DNA of 64,000 nucleotides from Pleionea sp052032335 (lineage in GTDB: Bacteria; Pseudomonadota; Gammaproteobacteria; Enterobacterales; Kangiellaceae), in assembly GCA_052032335.1 (NCBI GenBank), contig JBPEWV010000161.1:1-64000 (forward strand), written 5' to 3'. Numbering within the stretch: position 1 is the first letter of the stretch; each line of letters opens with the position of its first letter. Below are positions 34,086 to 43,184 of the stretch, piece by piece. The translations under genes and the position numbers were made by a program. The notes under the pieces are model-generated. The model was given only the letters and a program-made list of their open reading frames with translations. It was not told the origin of the DNA and searched no databases.

Positions 34086-34556
34086 TTGAGTAATACGCCT
34101 GCGATTGGAAAAAAAGCACCAAATTTTAACCAACCCGCCACTGGCGATCAAAAGCTTTCGCTTAAAGACTTTAAAGGTAAAAACCTGGTCATTTATTTTT
34201 ATCCGAAAGACGCTACTCCCGGATGCACAACCGAGGGGCAAAACTTCAGAGACCTTTATTCCAAATTTCAAAAAGCCAATTGTGAAATTCTTGGCGTGTC
34301 TCGAGACTCAGTAAAATCCCACGAACGATTTAAAGAAAAACAGTCGTTCCCATTTGACCTTTTGTCCGATGAAGACGAAACAATGTGTAACGCCTACGAC
34401 GTCATTAAACTGAAAAAAATGTACGGTCGTGAATACATGGGCGTTGAACGCAGCACATTTTTAATTGATGCTGATGGAAAGCTTCGTGAAGAATGGCGAA
34501 AGGTCAGAGTAAAAGGTCATGTTGAAGAAGTTCTAGCAGCGGTAGAAGCGCTTTAA
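34086..34556 (+). CDS. bcp: Peroxiredoxin of the BCP/PrxQ family
   Basis: A 156-residue thiol peroxidase that reduces hydrogen peroxide and organic peroxides. The peroxidatic Cys is C47 in TPGCTTEGQNF. The resolving Cys that follows five residues later in E. coli BCP is absent (Gln52 here), so this copy works as a 1-Cys enzyme or uses one of two later cysteines. Translation starts at TTG 34086, with GGAG and AGG upstream; no in-frame ATG fits the family N-terminus. It lies directly after gcvR. Confidence 0.92.
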   Translation: MSNTPAIGKKAPNFNQPATGDQKLSLKDFKGKNLVIYFYPKDATPGCTTEGQNFRDLYSKFQKANCEILGVSRDSVKSHERFKEKQSFPFDLLSDEDETMCNAYDVIKLKKMYGREYMGVERSTFLIDADGKLREEWRKVRVKGHVEEVLAAVEAL

Positions 34557-34635
34557 TTTAAAGTAACTCAAGCGCGTTCTGGCAACACAAACCGCTGTGT
34601 GAAAAGCACAGTCCATCCACGAGAGAGGTGTGTCA

Positions 34636-36048
34636 ATGACCAGAAAGAAGTTTGAAGGCAAGCGAATTTTCGTTCTCGATACCAATGTATTGATGCACGA
34701 CCCCACTGCCCTGTTTCGTTTCGCAGAACATGACATCTACATTCCGATGGTGGTTCTTGAAGAACTCGACGCCGGCAAAAAAGGCGTATCGGAAGTCGCC
34801 AGAAACGTTCGCCAAGTCAGCCGTTACCTTGATGAATTAATGAACGGTGCCAGTGGCGAAGAAATTGAACAAGGCATTCCCCTCGGGAACAGTCCTTACG
34901 CAAACGACGAAAAAACTAAAGAAGGACGAATCTTCTTTCAAATAAGAGAGCATCAAGACGCGTTGCCCACCACCCTTCCCGGGACCAAAGTCGACAACAC
35001 CATTCTCAACATTGCGCTGCGTTTAAAAAGTAAAAATCCCGAACGCCAGGTTACTCTGGTTTCAAAAGACATTAACCTCCGCATCAAGTCGAAAATTATT
35101 GGCGTTCATACTGAAGATTACTTCAATGATAAAGTTCTCGACGAAATTGAAAATCTTTTCACAGGTACGCAAGAATTACCTGTAGACTTTTGGGATACCC
35201 ACAGTCGAGAGATGGACTCCTGGATGGAAGAAGGAAGAACCTTTTATCGCGTTAAAGGGCCTCTGGTCGAAAAATGGGCCCCCAACATGTTTCTCTACTC
35301 GACAGCGGAAGATAATTTTGAAGCCATTGTACGCAATATCGATGGCGATGAAGCGACCATGGAATTGGCCAAAGACTTTCGTGGTGATCATCAAAACGTT
35401 TGGGGCATTACGGCGCGTAACCGGGAACAAAGCTATGCGCTGAATTTATTAATGGACCCGGAAGTTGATTTCGTTTCGCTTCAAGGCCCGGCAGGTACCG
35501 GTAAAACACTGCTCGCGCTGGCCGCGGCGCTGGAACAGACCATCGAACAAAAAATCTATAAAGAAGTAATTGTTACTCGAGTTACCATCTCGGTCGGCGA
35601 AGACATTGGATTTTTGCCCGGTACCGAAGAAGAAAAAATGACGCCCTGGATGGGTGCGTTAATGGACAATCTTGAAGTGCTTGCTCCAGGAACGGCAGAA
35701 GACGATTGGAGTCAACAAGCAACGCAGGATATATTAAGAAAATGGCTAAAAGTTCGATCGCTGAACTTTATGCGTGGACGAACCTTTTTAAATAAAATTG
35801 TTATTATTGACGAAGCACAAAACTTGACTCCGAAACAAATGAAAACCCTGGTGACTCGTGCTGGCCCAGGAACCAAAATAATTTGTTTGGGGAACGTTGC
35901 CCAAATCGATACGCCTTACTTAACCGACACCAGTTCGGGCCTTACTTACGTAGTCGACCGTTTTAAGCAGTGGAAACATTCTGGCCATATTACCCTGCAG
36001 CGCGGTGAACGATCACGATTGGCAGACTTTGCTTCGGACCAGCTCTAA
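34636..36048 (+). CDS. PhoH family protein with N-terminal PIN domain (PhoH2)
   Basis: A 470-residue fusion. Residues ~8-140 form a PIN RNase domain (LDTNVLMHD with its acidic residues). Residues ~255-460 are the PhoH ATPase, with Walker A GPAGTGKT near 284 and Walker B IIDEAQN near 392. PhoH2 proteins act as ATP-dependent RNA-unwinding nucleases in the cytoplasm. The ATG at 34636 follows GAGAGAGG at 7 bases; the GTG at 34630 is less likely. It ends 49 bases from the convergent permease gene. Confidence 0.93.
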   Translation: MTRKKFEGKRIFVLDTNVLMHDPTALFRFAEHDIYIPMVVLEELDAGKKGVSEVARNVRQVSRYLDELMNGASGEEIEQGIPLGNSPYANDEKTKEGRIFFQIREHQDALPTTLPGTKVDNTILNIALRLKSKNPERQVTLVSKDINLRIKSKIIGVHTEDYFNDKVLDEIENLFTGTQELPVDFWDTHSREMDSWMEEGRTFYRVKGPLVEKWAPNMFLYSTAEDNFEAIVRNIDGDEATMELAKDFRGDHQNVWGITARNREQSYALNLLMDPEVDFVSLQGPAGTGKTLLALAAALEQTIEQKIYKEVIVTRVTISVGEDIGFLPGTEEEKMTPWMGALMDNLEVLAPGTAEDDWSQQATQDILRKWLKVRSLNFMRGRTFLNKIVIIDEAQNLTPKQMKTLVTRAGPGTKIICLGNVAQIDTPYLTDTSSGLTYVVDRFKQWKHSGHITLQRGERSRLADFASDQL

Positions 36049-36097
36049 CTATCAATCTTAAAACTTAAAAGCGACATCGAATCTGGAGCAGCGGAAA

Positions 36098-37177
36098 TTA
36101 CGCCGCTTCCAGCTCTTCTTCATCGTTCGATTTGACGTCGTCCCAGGCATTGATCACCGCCTTTACCAGAGTCGCCAGCGGGATTGCGAAGAAGACTCCC
36201 CAAAAGCCCCAGATACCACCGAAGAACAATACCGCAATGATAATGGCCACCGGATGTAAATTGACCGCTTCAGAAAATAAAATGGGCACTAAAACATTGC
36301 CATCCAACGCCTGAATAATACCGTAAAACAACATCAACCATAAGAACTGGCTGTCCAGTCCCCACTGCACATACCCCATCAGCGCAACAGGAATGGTCAC
36401 CACGGCAGCTCCAATGTATGGGATTAAAACTGAAAAACCTACTAATACACCCAACAACAAGGCATAGCGCAGATCCATGAATGTAAAGACGATAAAACTC
36501 ATGGTTCCAACAATAAAAATCTCAACTACTTTTCCTCGAATGTAATTACCAATTTGTGCATTCACTTCAGTCCAGACACGATTCGCCAAATGACGCTCTT
36601 TTGGCAACCAACGCAAAGACCATTCAACAATACTGTGTTTATCTTTCATAAAGAAAAACAGCATAAGAGGCACTAAAATCAAATAGACCAAGAGTGCCGC
36701 CACATTGACTAATGAGCTGAACGACACAGAGACAATCAGTTCACCGACGCCCCCCATTTTCTCACCAAGCGACTGATAAATATCCTGCACCTGTGCAGCA
36801 CTAATAAAGTTTGGGTATTGTTCAGGCAAAGATTCCATCGTCGTTTTAACTTTGGTTAACATGGTCGGCGCATCAGAAACTAGATTTTCAAGTTGCTTCC
36901 ATATCAGGGGAATCAAACCTAGGCTCAATAATAAAGTGATCGATACAAATCCAGTAAATACCAATAAGACGCCAATATTACGGTTCAACCCTTTCTTTTC
37001 GAGAGCCTGAACGATCCACTCCAAAAGATAAGCCAACACGATTGCGACAAAAACCGGGGCGAGAATATCAGACAAGGTGACAACCAGACCAAATCCGGCC
37101 AACAAGATCATCAGCAATATAACCGCTTGCGGATCAGAGAAGTTTCTTTTGAACCAGCGGATGAATAATTTAGTCAT
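36098..37177 (-). CDS. AI-2E/PerM family membrane transporter
   Basis: A 359-residue inner-membrane protein with about eight hydrophobic segments in the usual PerM/AI-2E arrangement: paired segments near the N-terminus, a soluble stretch near 110-150, and a C-terminal block with the IPYIGAAVVTIPVAL region. Family members export small solutes such as autoinducer-2 or sodium/protons; substrate is not predictable. GGGAG precedes the ATG at 37177. The start overlaps the last 8 bases of the TusA-like gene, so the two are translationally coupled. In E. coli perM also lies close to bepA. Confidence 0.88.
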   Translation of the reverse strand: MTKLFIRWFKRNFSDPQAVILLMILLAGFGLVVTLSDILAPVFVAIVLAYLLEWIVQALEKKGLNRNIGVLLVFTGFVSITLLLSLGLIPLIWKQLENLVSDAPTMLTKVKTTMESLPEQYPNFISAAQVQDIYQSLGEKMGGVGELIVSVSFSSLVNVAALLVYLILVPLMLFFFMKDKHSIVEWSLRWLPKERHLANRVWTEVNAQIGNYIRGKVVEIFIVGTMSFIVFTFMDLRYALLLGVLVGFSVLIPYIGAAVVTIPVALMGYVQWGLDSQFLWLMLFYGIIQALDGNVLVPILFSEAVNLHPVAIIIAVLFFGGIWGFWGVFFAIPLATLVKAVINAWDDVKSNDEEELEAA

Positions 37178-37457
37178 AGGGCTCCCTGAGGGTACGAAAA
37201 CTTTCAAACGGAAAATCTTGTTCGAGCCGAACTTCGACCAGCCAATCGCCGTTTTGTTCTTTTAAGCACGAATTAAATCGCTGCTTTTGCTCCAGTTTCT
37301 TCAAATCGGTGTAAAAGGTTTTATCCTGTATTATAAAGGCAAATACATCACCCTTTTTACCCTGTTTTAATTCTAGCTTAGCCTGTACCAATGACAATGG
37401 GCAACGAAGCTGACGGTAATCGAATTGTTTGGTTATTTTATTGATTTTCAATACCAC
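37170..37457 (-). CDS. TusA-like sulfur carrier family protein
   Basis: A 95-residue protein with the TusA/SirA fold: an N-terminal DYRQLRCPLSLVQAK segment containing the acceptor Cys (C19), followed by beta-alpha-beta. The canonical CPxP is here CPLS, so the second Pro is missing. Sulfur-relay or tRNA thiolation activity is possible but uncertain; members beside perM-bepA are often of unknown role. The start is probably the GTG at 37457; no good ribosome binding site is visible, so it could be slightly shorter. Confidence 0.7.
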   Translation of the reverse strand: MVLKINKITKQFDYRQLRCPLSLVQAKLELKQGKKGDVFAFIIQDKTFYTDLKKLEQKQRFNSCLKEQNGDWLVEVRLEQDFPFESFRTLREPYD

Positions 37458-37601
37458 CGCATAATGCTAATCTTGGTTCGGCTATTGTAAACTTAATCGA
37501 TGGTGCTTAACACTTGAATTTCGTCATCTAAAGACTGAAAAATCAGGAACTTTCGACAATATTGGACCTCCAAGATCCAGCATGTAACTGAATGAATCTC
37601 T

Positions 37602-39053
37602 ATGATTAAAGCAATTAGACAGTTTGTTTTGACCGCAGCTTCGCTAAGCTTTGTTATAAGCCTTGGAGCCATTGCTGCCAGTAATAAACTACCCGATATG
37701 GGAAGCAGTACTTCTCGAACACTCTCTGTCGCACAGGAACAAGCCATTGGCGATGAATATATTCTCGACGTTCGCCGTTACTTACCCTTGATCAATGACC
37801 CCTTGTCGGTAGATTACATCAATCATCTGGGATACAACCTGGTAGAGCAAAATCCGGAAGCCCAAGATCGACGTTTTTACTTTTTCCTGGTTAAAGATTC
37901 GACGCTAAACGCCTTTGCGCTGCCAGGCGGTTACATTGGAACCCACACTGGATTGATCACCGCCGCAGAAAACGAAAGTGAACTGGCGGCGGTCATGGGT
38001 CATGAAATTGCCCATGTGACGCAGCGTCACTTAGCCCGTCGACTGGAATTACAGAACCAACTCTCGTTTCCGGCGCTGGCCTCATTTATTGGGGCTATTC
38101 TGGTTGCCAGCAGAAATCCGGAAGCCGGTATTGGAATGATGGCTACCTCGCAGGCAGGCATGAAGCAAGCGCTCATTAATCATACCCGCGAAAACGAAAA
38201 AGAAGCCGACAGAATCGGAATTCAGGCCATGAGTCGAGCCGGGTACGATCCAGCTGCCGTGGCCGGTTTTTTTGAAAAAATGCAGTTGTCGACCCGATAT
38301 TTACGCAAGCCCCCTGAGTTTCTAATGACGCATCCGGTAAGCCAAACCCGAATTTCTGATGCACGCGCCAGAGCTCGCTCGATGCCCGAGCCGAGAAACC
38401 CTGACTCGCTTGATTTCCATTTGATCAAGGCTCGTTTATCACTGGCCACGGAAGAGCCGTCATCAAAGCGCTACAAACAAAATATTAAAGAATACCAAGA
38501 GGGTAAGCTATCTTCAGAAGTGGACCGGTACTTTTTCGCACTTCAGTCGACAATTAACGAAGAATACGACACCGCCATCGAATTATTAACCCAGCTTTAT
38601 ATCGGACGTCAGCGAAACCTAATCTATTTGGTTAGCCTGGCAGAAGCCTACATAAAAGCCGGTAAACCTAAGAAAGCCATTCCATTCTTAGAGTCTGAAC
38701 TTAAGACAACACCAACCAGTTACCCGTTAATTATGACTTACGCCCAGGCATTAATGCAGAATCAACAACCCATGGCCGCTCGCGCAATCTTGCTAGAACA
38801 CGCCTACAAAAAAAATGCCGAACCCGAAATCTTTAAAATTCTTGGAGAAGCACAAAGTCAAGCCGGACTGGTCGACGAAGTTCACGAATCTCAAGGCCAA
38901 TATCTATTTGCGATGGGAGATTTAGAAGGCTCGCTGGCCCAGTTTGAGCTAGCTCTGGGGCAAACCTCAGACGATCCTTATGCCAGAACCCGCATTCTAG
39001 CCAAAATAGATAAGATCAAATTCATACTGAAACAACGCAAATACCGCCGCTAG
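37602..39053 (+). CDS. bepA: Periplasmic M48 metalloprotease/chaperone, BepA-like
   Basis: A 483-residue exported protein with signal peptide (residues ~1-26), an M48 peptidase domain with the zinc motif HEIAH at 134-138 and a third ligand Glu in the later NEKEADRIG segment, and a C-terminal TPR region (about 300-475). This is the BepA/YfgC architecture: quality control of outer-membrane proteins such as LptD and interaction with the BAM complex. It diverges from the tusA-like/perM pair across a 144-base gap with no obvious structure. Confidence 0.93.
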   Translation: MIKAIRQFVLTAASLSFVISLGAIAASNKLPDMGSSTSRTLSVAQEQAIGDEYILDVRRYLPLINDPLSVDYINHLGYNLVEQNPEAQDRRFYFFLVKDSTLNAFALPGGYIGTHTGLITAAENESELAAVMGHEIAHVTQRHLARRLELQNQLSFPALASFIGAILVASRNPEAGIGMMATSQAGMKQALINHTRENEKEADRIGIQAMSRAGYDPAAVAGFFEKMQLSTRYLRKPPEFLMTHPVSQTRISDARARARSMPEPRNPDSLDFHLIKARLSLATEEPSSKRYKQNIKEYQEGKLSSEVDRYFFALQSTINEEYDTAIELLTQLYIGRQRNLIYLVSLAEAYIKAGKPKKAIPFLESELKTTPTSYPLIMTYAQALMQNQQPMAARAILLEHAYKKNAEPEIFKILGEAQSQAGLVDEVHESQGQYLFAMGDLEGSLAQFELALGQTSDDPYARTRILAKIDKIKFILKQRKYRR

Positions 39054-39104
39054 TCTAAAAAGGTGACCCAACGTCTGTGTTGAGCAAGTGTCAACATTTG
39101 TCAC

Positions 39105-39133
39105 TTGACGCTATTGGTCAGACCAGATATGTT
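39105..39133 (+). promoter_or_regulatory. Promoter of the acyl-CoA dehydrogenase gene
   Basis: -35 TTGACG (39105-39110) and -10 TATGTT (39128-39133) with a 17-base spacer, 30 bases before the start codon. The spacer contains a perfect FadR-like palindrome, so occupancy would block RNA polymerase. Confidence 0.6.
39115..39125. promoter_or_regulatory. FadR-like operator 1
   Basis: TGGTCAGACCA, a perfect palindrome around a central A, matching the core TGGTCNGACCA of known FadR sites in gammaproteobacteria. It sits between the -35 and -10 elements of the promoter. Confidence 0.65.
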
Positions 39134-39152
39134 TAAAGAAATATCGATCAAA

Positions 39153-39161
39153 GGTCAGACC
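39153..39161. promoter_or_regulatory. FadR-like operator 2 at the start codon
   Basis: GGTCAGACC, a second copy of the palindrome core, lies between the ribosome binding region and the ATG at 39163. Its centre is 37 bases from that of the first copy. It may allow cooperative binding, but might be partly fortuitous because it contains the AAGGT used for translation. Confidence 0.5.
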
Positions 39162-39162
39162 A

Positions 39163-40941
39163 ATGGCAAATTACAAAGCACCCACAGAAGACATCCAATT
39201 TCTCCTCCATAAATGGCTCAATGTAACCGAGCACTACAAAAACTATGGTTTCGAAGAGGCTGCCGATCCCGAGCTTATCGACGCCATCGTTTCAGAAGGC
39301 GGTAAATTCGCTGAAGAAGTGCTGCTTCCCTTGAACCAGAAAGGCGATGAGCAAGGATGTAGGTTCAACAACGGAGAGGTCACCACCCCAGAGGGGTTTA
39401 AAGAAGCTTACCAACAATACTGTGCCAACGGCTGGCCCAGTTTGAGTGCCGACCCAGATTTCGGTGGACAAGGTTTACCCTACTCGCTATCAGTCGTCAT
39501 GGCCGAAATGATCTCGTCTGCCAATATGTCTTGGGGAATGTACCCCGGATTGAGTCAGGGCGTGATCGAGGCGCTCAGCGCACATGGCTCTGATGAACAG
39601 AAGAAACGTTATTTACCACAGCTCGTCAGCGGAGAGTGGACAGGCACTATGTGTCTTACAGAGCCTCACTGTGGCTCCGATTTAGGCATTCTAAAAACCA
39701 AAGCTGAGCCACTCGGTGATGAAAAGTACAGTATTACTGGCACAAAAATATTCATCTCTGCGGGTGAGCACGACATGACGGACAACATCATTCATCTGGT
39801 CCTTGCCCGACTTCCTGATGCACCCGAGGGTACCAAAGGCATTTCTTTGTTCATCGTTCCAAAATATAGACTGGATACGAACGGTGGTATCGGTGAGCGT
39901 AATACCGTCACCTGTGGCTCCATCGAGCACAAAATGGGCATTAAAGCCTCGGCCACAGCGGTTTTGAACTTTGACGCCGCAGAAGGCTACCTGATTGGCG
40001 AAGCCAATAAGGGACTCAACTACATGTTCACCATGATGAATGCCGCCCGACTGGCAACAGGTCAACAAGGTCAAGCCATGACCAGCATTTCCTATCAAAA
40101 TGCCCTTGCCTACGCCAAAGACCGACTACAAATGCGTGCCCTGTCCGGCCCGAAAGCGCCAGAGAAAGCGGCTGACCCAATCATTGTTCATCCCGATGTT
40201 CGACGCATGTTATTGACACAAAAAGCCTTTGCCGAAGGCAATCGTGCCATGGCTCTTTATGTTGCCACCCTGGTCGATACCGAAGAACGCGCAGAAGGCG
40301 AACGCAAAGAAAAAGCGCACAAAGAACTTAGCTTTCTAACCCCGATTTGCAAATCGTTTATGACCGAAACCGGCCACGAAGCAACCAACCTCGGCATGCA
40401 AATTCTTGGCGGCCACGGTTATATCGGAGAGTGGGGATTGGAACAGTTTGCGCGCGATGTGCGCATCACACAGATATATGAAGGCACCAACGGTATTCAA
40501 GCACTCGACTTACTGGGCCGTAAAGTACTGATGGACAAATTCAAAACCCTGCGTCGTATCCAGAAGAAGATCAAGTACTTCTGCAAAGATGCTGCCGCTG
40601 ATAAAGCCTTGAAACCTTACGCATCGCAACTGAAAAGCCTGCTTGGCAAATGGTTTATGCTGACGCTAACGGTGGCCCGAAAAGCTGGAAAAGATCGCGA
40701 TGAAGTTGGCGCTGCGGCTCACGACTACTTAATGTATTCAGGCTACATCTACCTCGGGTTTATCTGGTTACAACTTGCGCATACAGCGCGAAAAGACGAT
40801 GACAACCCTCAGTTGGCCAACAGCAAACTGGCGACCTGTCAGTTCTATTTCGAACGTATCCTGCCTCGCGTTAAAACGCATGCAGCCAACATTAAAAGCG
40901 GTGCTTCCAACCTGATGGACATCGAAGACGAGTTATTTTAA
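39163..40941 (+). CDS. Acyl-CoA dehydrogenase with C-terminal extension
   Basis: A 592-residue flavoprotein for the first step of fatty acid beta-oxidation. It has the short N-terminal extension and ~120-residue C-terminal domain of the FadE5-like/PF12806 group. The MCLTEPHCGSDLG and FISAGEHDMT flavin-binding segments are clear, the catalytic base is the Glu of YEGTNGIQALD (near residue 440), and AAGGTC precedes the ATG. The two FadR-like operators strongly suggest repression in the absence of long-chain acyl-CoA. It is monocistronic; the next gene is convergent. Confidence 0.93.
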   Translation: MANYKAPTEDIQFLLHKWLNVTEHYKNYGFEEAADPELIDAIVSEGGKFAEEVLLPLNQKGDEQGCRFNNGEVTTPEGFKEAYQQYCANGWPSLSADPDFGGQGLPYSLSVVMAEMISSANMSWGMYPGLSQGVIEALSAHGSDEQKKRYLPQLVSGEWTGTMCLTEPHCGSDLGILKTKAEPLGDEKYSITGTKIFISAGEHDMTDNIIHLVLARLPDAPEGTKGISLFIVPKYRLDTNGGIGERNTVTCGSIEHKMGIKASATAVLNFDAAEGYLIGEANKGLNYMFTMMNAARLATGQQGQAMTSISYQNALAYAKDRLQMRALSGPKAPEKAADPIIVHPDVRRMLLTQKAFAEGNRAMALYVATLVDTEERAEGERKEKAHKELSFLTPICKSFMTETGHEATNLGMQILGGHGYIGEWGLEQFARDVRITQIYEGTNGIQALDLLGRKVLMDKFKTLRRIQKKIKYFCKDAAADKALKPYASQLKSLLGKWFMLTLTVARKAGKDRDEVGAAAHDYLMYSGYIYLGFIWLQLAHTARKDDDNPQLANSKLATCQFYFERILPRVKTHAANIKSGASNLMDIEDELF

Positions 40942-40970
40942 GCATTAGTCAAACCGGGCAAGTAGAAAGT

Positions 40971-42557
40971 TTACTCAACCGACTTTCTTCTTGCCAAAAC
41001 AAGTAATAGTAAAGCGGAAAGCCAGAAACTACCGCCCGAATCAGCTGGCACGTCTGAGCGTTTAGACAACCTGAAATGTTCAATCGCGGTACCCGCCGAC
41101 TGTTCCCGATTGTTTACGGCAAACACCACTGAGTGCCAACCATCTTGCCAAAAATCGACTGCCGTGTTCGCTTTGATGGGCCACCTTTGCTGCTCAATAA
41201 ATAAGGTTAGCGGCTCACAGTCGCTCGAAGAACAGGTGACGTTCAACTTGTTGTGTTGCTCATTCACATCAAAACGCAGGTGACCTTGTCCTTTAATCAT
41301 CATCAAAGCATAGTCAGCGGATTCGTCTTCGACTTGGTCGTGTGCATCGGGATGATAGCTGACTCTTCGGTCAGAAAACCGCCAGTCAGACTTCGAGCTG
41401 GCATACCAGAAGGCCTCCAATCCAGATTCAAAAAACCACTGGTCTTTCAATGGCAACACCTGTGCAGACACTTTTACTTGACGCATGACTAACCCGTTTT
41501 CATCGAATATGTTTAGCGTCGACTGAATCCAATTTTGCGTGCTCTCTCCACCGAGAAATAAGGTCAAAGTGCAACTTTCGCCTCGATACAACACTTGCAA
41601 ACACTCATTGTCCGAGAGTTGAAATTGGCTGGACGAGTCAGCCCACTCAAATTGCAGCAATCTATCCATACCACTATGATTGGTCAAGGTAAGGCGGGTA
41701 CTGACATTGATTCCATCGGGTACTACTCCAAAGTCGACATTGGACTTTACCGACACTCCCTGTATGTGACTTAATATCCAGTTTTTGTAAGAAGATACAT
41801 TGGTAAATACACTGGCGAACCCAGCAACATGACAGTCATAAGCCCAGCTGACAATGCCAAGGACGGTGGGCACACCGTTTTGTTCGATAACCAGAGGACT
41901 ACCACTGTCGCCAAAGCAGGTTCCTTCATTCGGCGATTCGGCCTGGGCACAAAATACGGAAGACTCAAGCTCGAGCACTTCAACAGGTTTGCCACGCTCA
42001 TGCCATTGCTTAAGCATGTCTGCTGAGCATTCTTGATTGGATTTCAAATAGAATCGCTGACCAACACGTTCCGTCGGAAAACGGCTCGCTTGAAGCAATT
42101 CAGCGGAAAACCCGGCACTCAATCCATTCAAAATGACAGACTCATTTGCCAACGAAACCTCGGAGTCGACAGCAACTTCCGACGACAGCCGCAGCAATGC
42201 AATATCATTCCTTACGAACTTGGCGTCCCAATCGGGGTGAAGAATACGCGTCGCAATCGAAACATGGCTAATTTCGTCGGTTGAAGGCTGCAACACACCG
42301 ACACGCAACGAATTGACTTCCAGCACATCGACACAGTGCGCTGCAGTTAACACCCACTGAGAGTCAAGAAGCACGCCATAACAAAAACCGGAAGCGTCCG
42401 ATGGTGACGACCGTAATTCGTCTTCATGAAAAATCTCGACGCTCGTCACGGCATGCGTTAACCCCGTCATCAACAACGCGATACAACAACTTGCCCTGAA
42501 AAGTATCTCTTTAATCAATATTAATTTCGCCAATATTTGCCGTATCTTCGCAATCAT
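40971..42557 (-). CDS. Trypsin-like serine protease with GlyGly-CTERM-like tail
   Basis: An exported S1 peptidase of about 528 residues. The triad is His in TAAHC, Asp in NDIALLRL and Ser in GDSGSPLV. A later beta-rich region (about residues 270-490) has no obvious catalytic motif. The C-terminus is SGGSFWLSALLLLVLARRK: Gly pair, hydrophobic helix, basic end, which is the GlyGly-CTERM signal processed by rhombosortase for surface attachment after type II secretion. No rhombosortase is in the window. The start is uncertain: I use ATG 42557, whose hydrophobic stretch near RASCCIALLMTG serves as signal peptide, while ATG 42596 would give a longer leader; neither has a good ribosome binding site. 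Confidence 0.82.
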   Translation of the reverse strand: MIAKIRQILAKLILIKEILFRASCCIALLMTGLTHAVTSVEIFHEDELRSSPSDASGFCYGVLLDSQWVLTAAHCVDVLEVNSLRVGVLQPSTDEISHVSIATRILHPDWDAKFVRNDIALLRLSSEVAVDSEVSLANESVILNGLSAGFSAELLQASRFPTERVGQRFYLKSNQECSADMLKQWHERGKPVEVLELESSVFCAQAESPNEGTCFGDSGSPLVIEQNGVPTVLGIVSWAYDCHVAGFASVFTNVSSYKNWILSHIQGVSVKSNVDFGVVPDGINVSTRLTLTNHSGMDRLLQFEWADSSSQFQLSDNECLQVLYRGESCTLTLFLGGESTQNWIQSTLNIFDENGLVMRQVKVSAQVLPLKDQWFFESGLEAFWYASSKSDWRFSDRRVSYHPDAHDQVEDESADYALMMIKGQGHLRFDVNEQHNKLNVTCSSSDCEPLTLFIEQQRWPIKANTAVDFWQDGWHSVVFAVNNREQSAGTAIEHFRLSKRSDVPADSGGSFWLSALLLLVLARRKSVE

Positions 42558-42657
42558 AGCAGAGTTAAACGCAATTATTGAGCTGAAAATTACCATCTGG
42601 ATCTTTACGGTCAATTTTCTTAGACTGGCTCCTTTAAATAGCCTTCCGAGTTTTTTT

Positions 42658-43146
42658 ATGAAAAAGTACCTGTACATAATTTCTGCAATGTGTTTCGTCA
42701 GCGCTGTGGCCAATCAGTCACCTCAGGAATGCGCCAAGATCATTGACAATATGGAGCGACTTACCTGTTACGATCGACTGTTCAAAGCCGAAATTCCGCA
42801 GATCAATCAGCCAAAAACTTTGCCAGCCAAAGCCCAAGAAGGCGAAGCCGAGACCGCGGGTCAACCCGCATCGCCAAAAGATCCAACCATGTTTGGATTA
42901 GAGCACACCATGGCCGATAAAACACCGGAACAGATTACAGCAACATTATCCGGCAGCTATAAGCTTTGGAAAAAAGGCATGTCTGTTAAGTTGAACAACG
43001 GTCAGGAATGGGAAATCTTAAGCAATCGAAAACTGTATCATGCCATTGATAATCCAAAAGTGACAATCGAGAAAGGTGCGTTTGGTGCTTTCTATATGGG
43101 CATTGACGGTGTCAACCGAAAACTCAAGGTTAAACGTTTAAAGTAA
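42658..43146 (+). CDS. Hypothetical exported protein with ERLxCYDRLF motif
   Basis: A 162-residue protein with a signal peptide (residues 1-18) and two cysteines in a CAKIIDNMERLTCYDRLF segment, a motif common at the N-terminus of small periplasmic proteins of unknown role, including T6SS-associated TagO/VasI proteins. The middle is Pro/Ala/Glu-rich and disordered; residues ~95-160 look like a small beta domain. No type VI genes are near, so I do not assign that role. It diverges from the protease gene and converges on apbE. Confidence 0.65.
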   Translation: MKKYLYIISAMCFVSAVANQSPQECAKIIDNMERLTCYDRLFKAEIPQINQPKTLPAKAQEGEAETAGQPASPKDPTMFGLEHTMADKTPEQITATLSGSYKLWKKGMSVKLNNGQEWEILSNRKLYHAIDNPKVTIEKGAFGAFYMGIDGVNRKLKVKRLK

Positions 43147-43184
43147 GTTCAGAGTTGAGTGGCAAGTTTTAATCTCAACGTTAT

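Noticed and set aside
39691..40098. 135-codon minus-strand frame inside the acyl-CoA dehydrogenase gene
   Set aside because: Shadow of a strongly conserved coding region; no binding site or recognisable domain.
42658..43146. Type VI secretion accessory protein (TagO/VasI-like)
   Set aside because: Only the short Cys-containing N-terminal motif matches and no T6SS genes are in the window.
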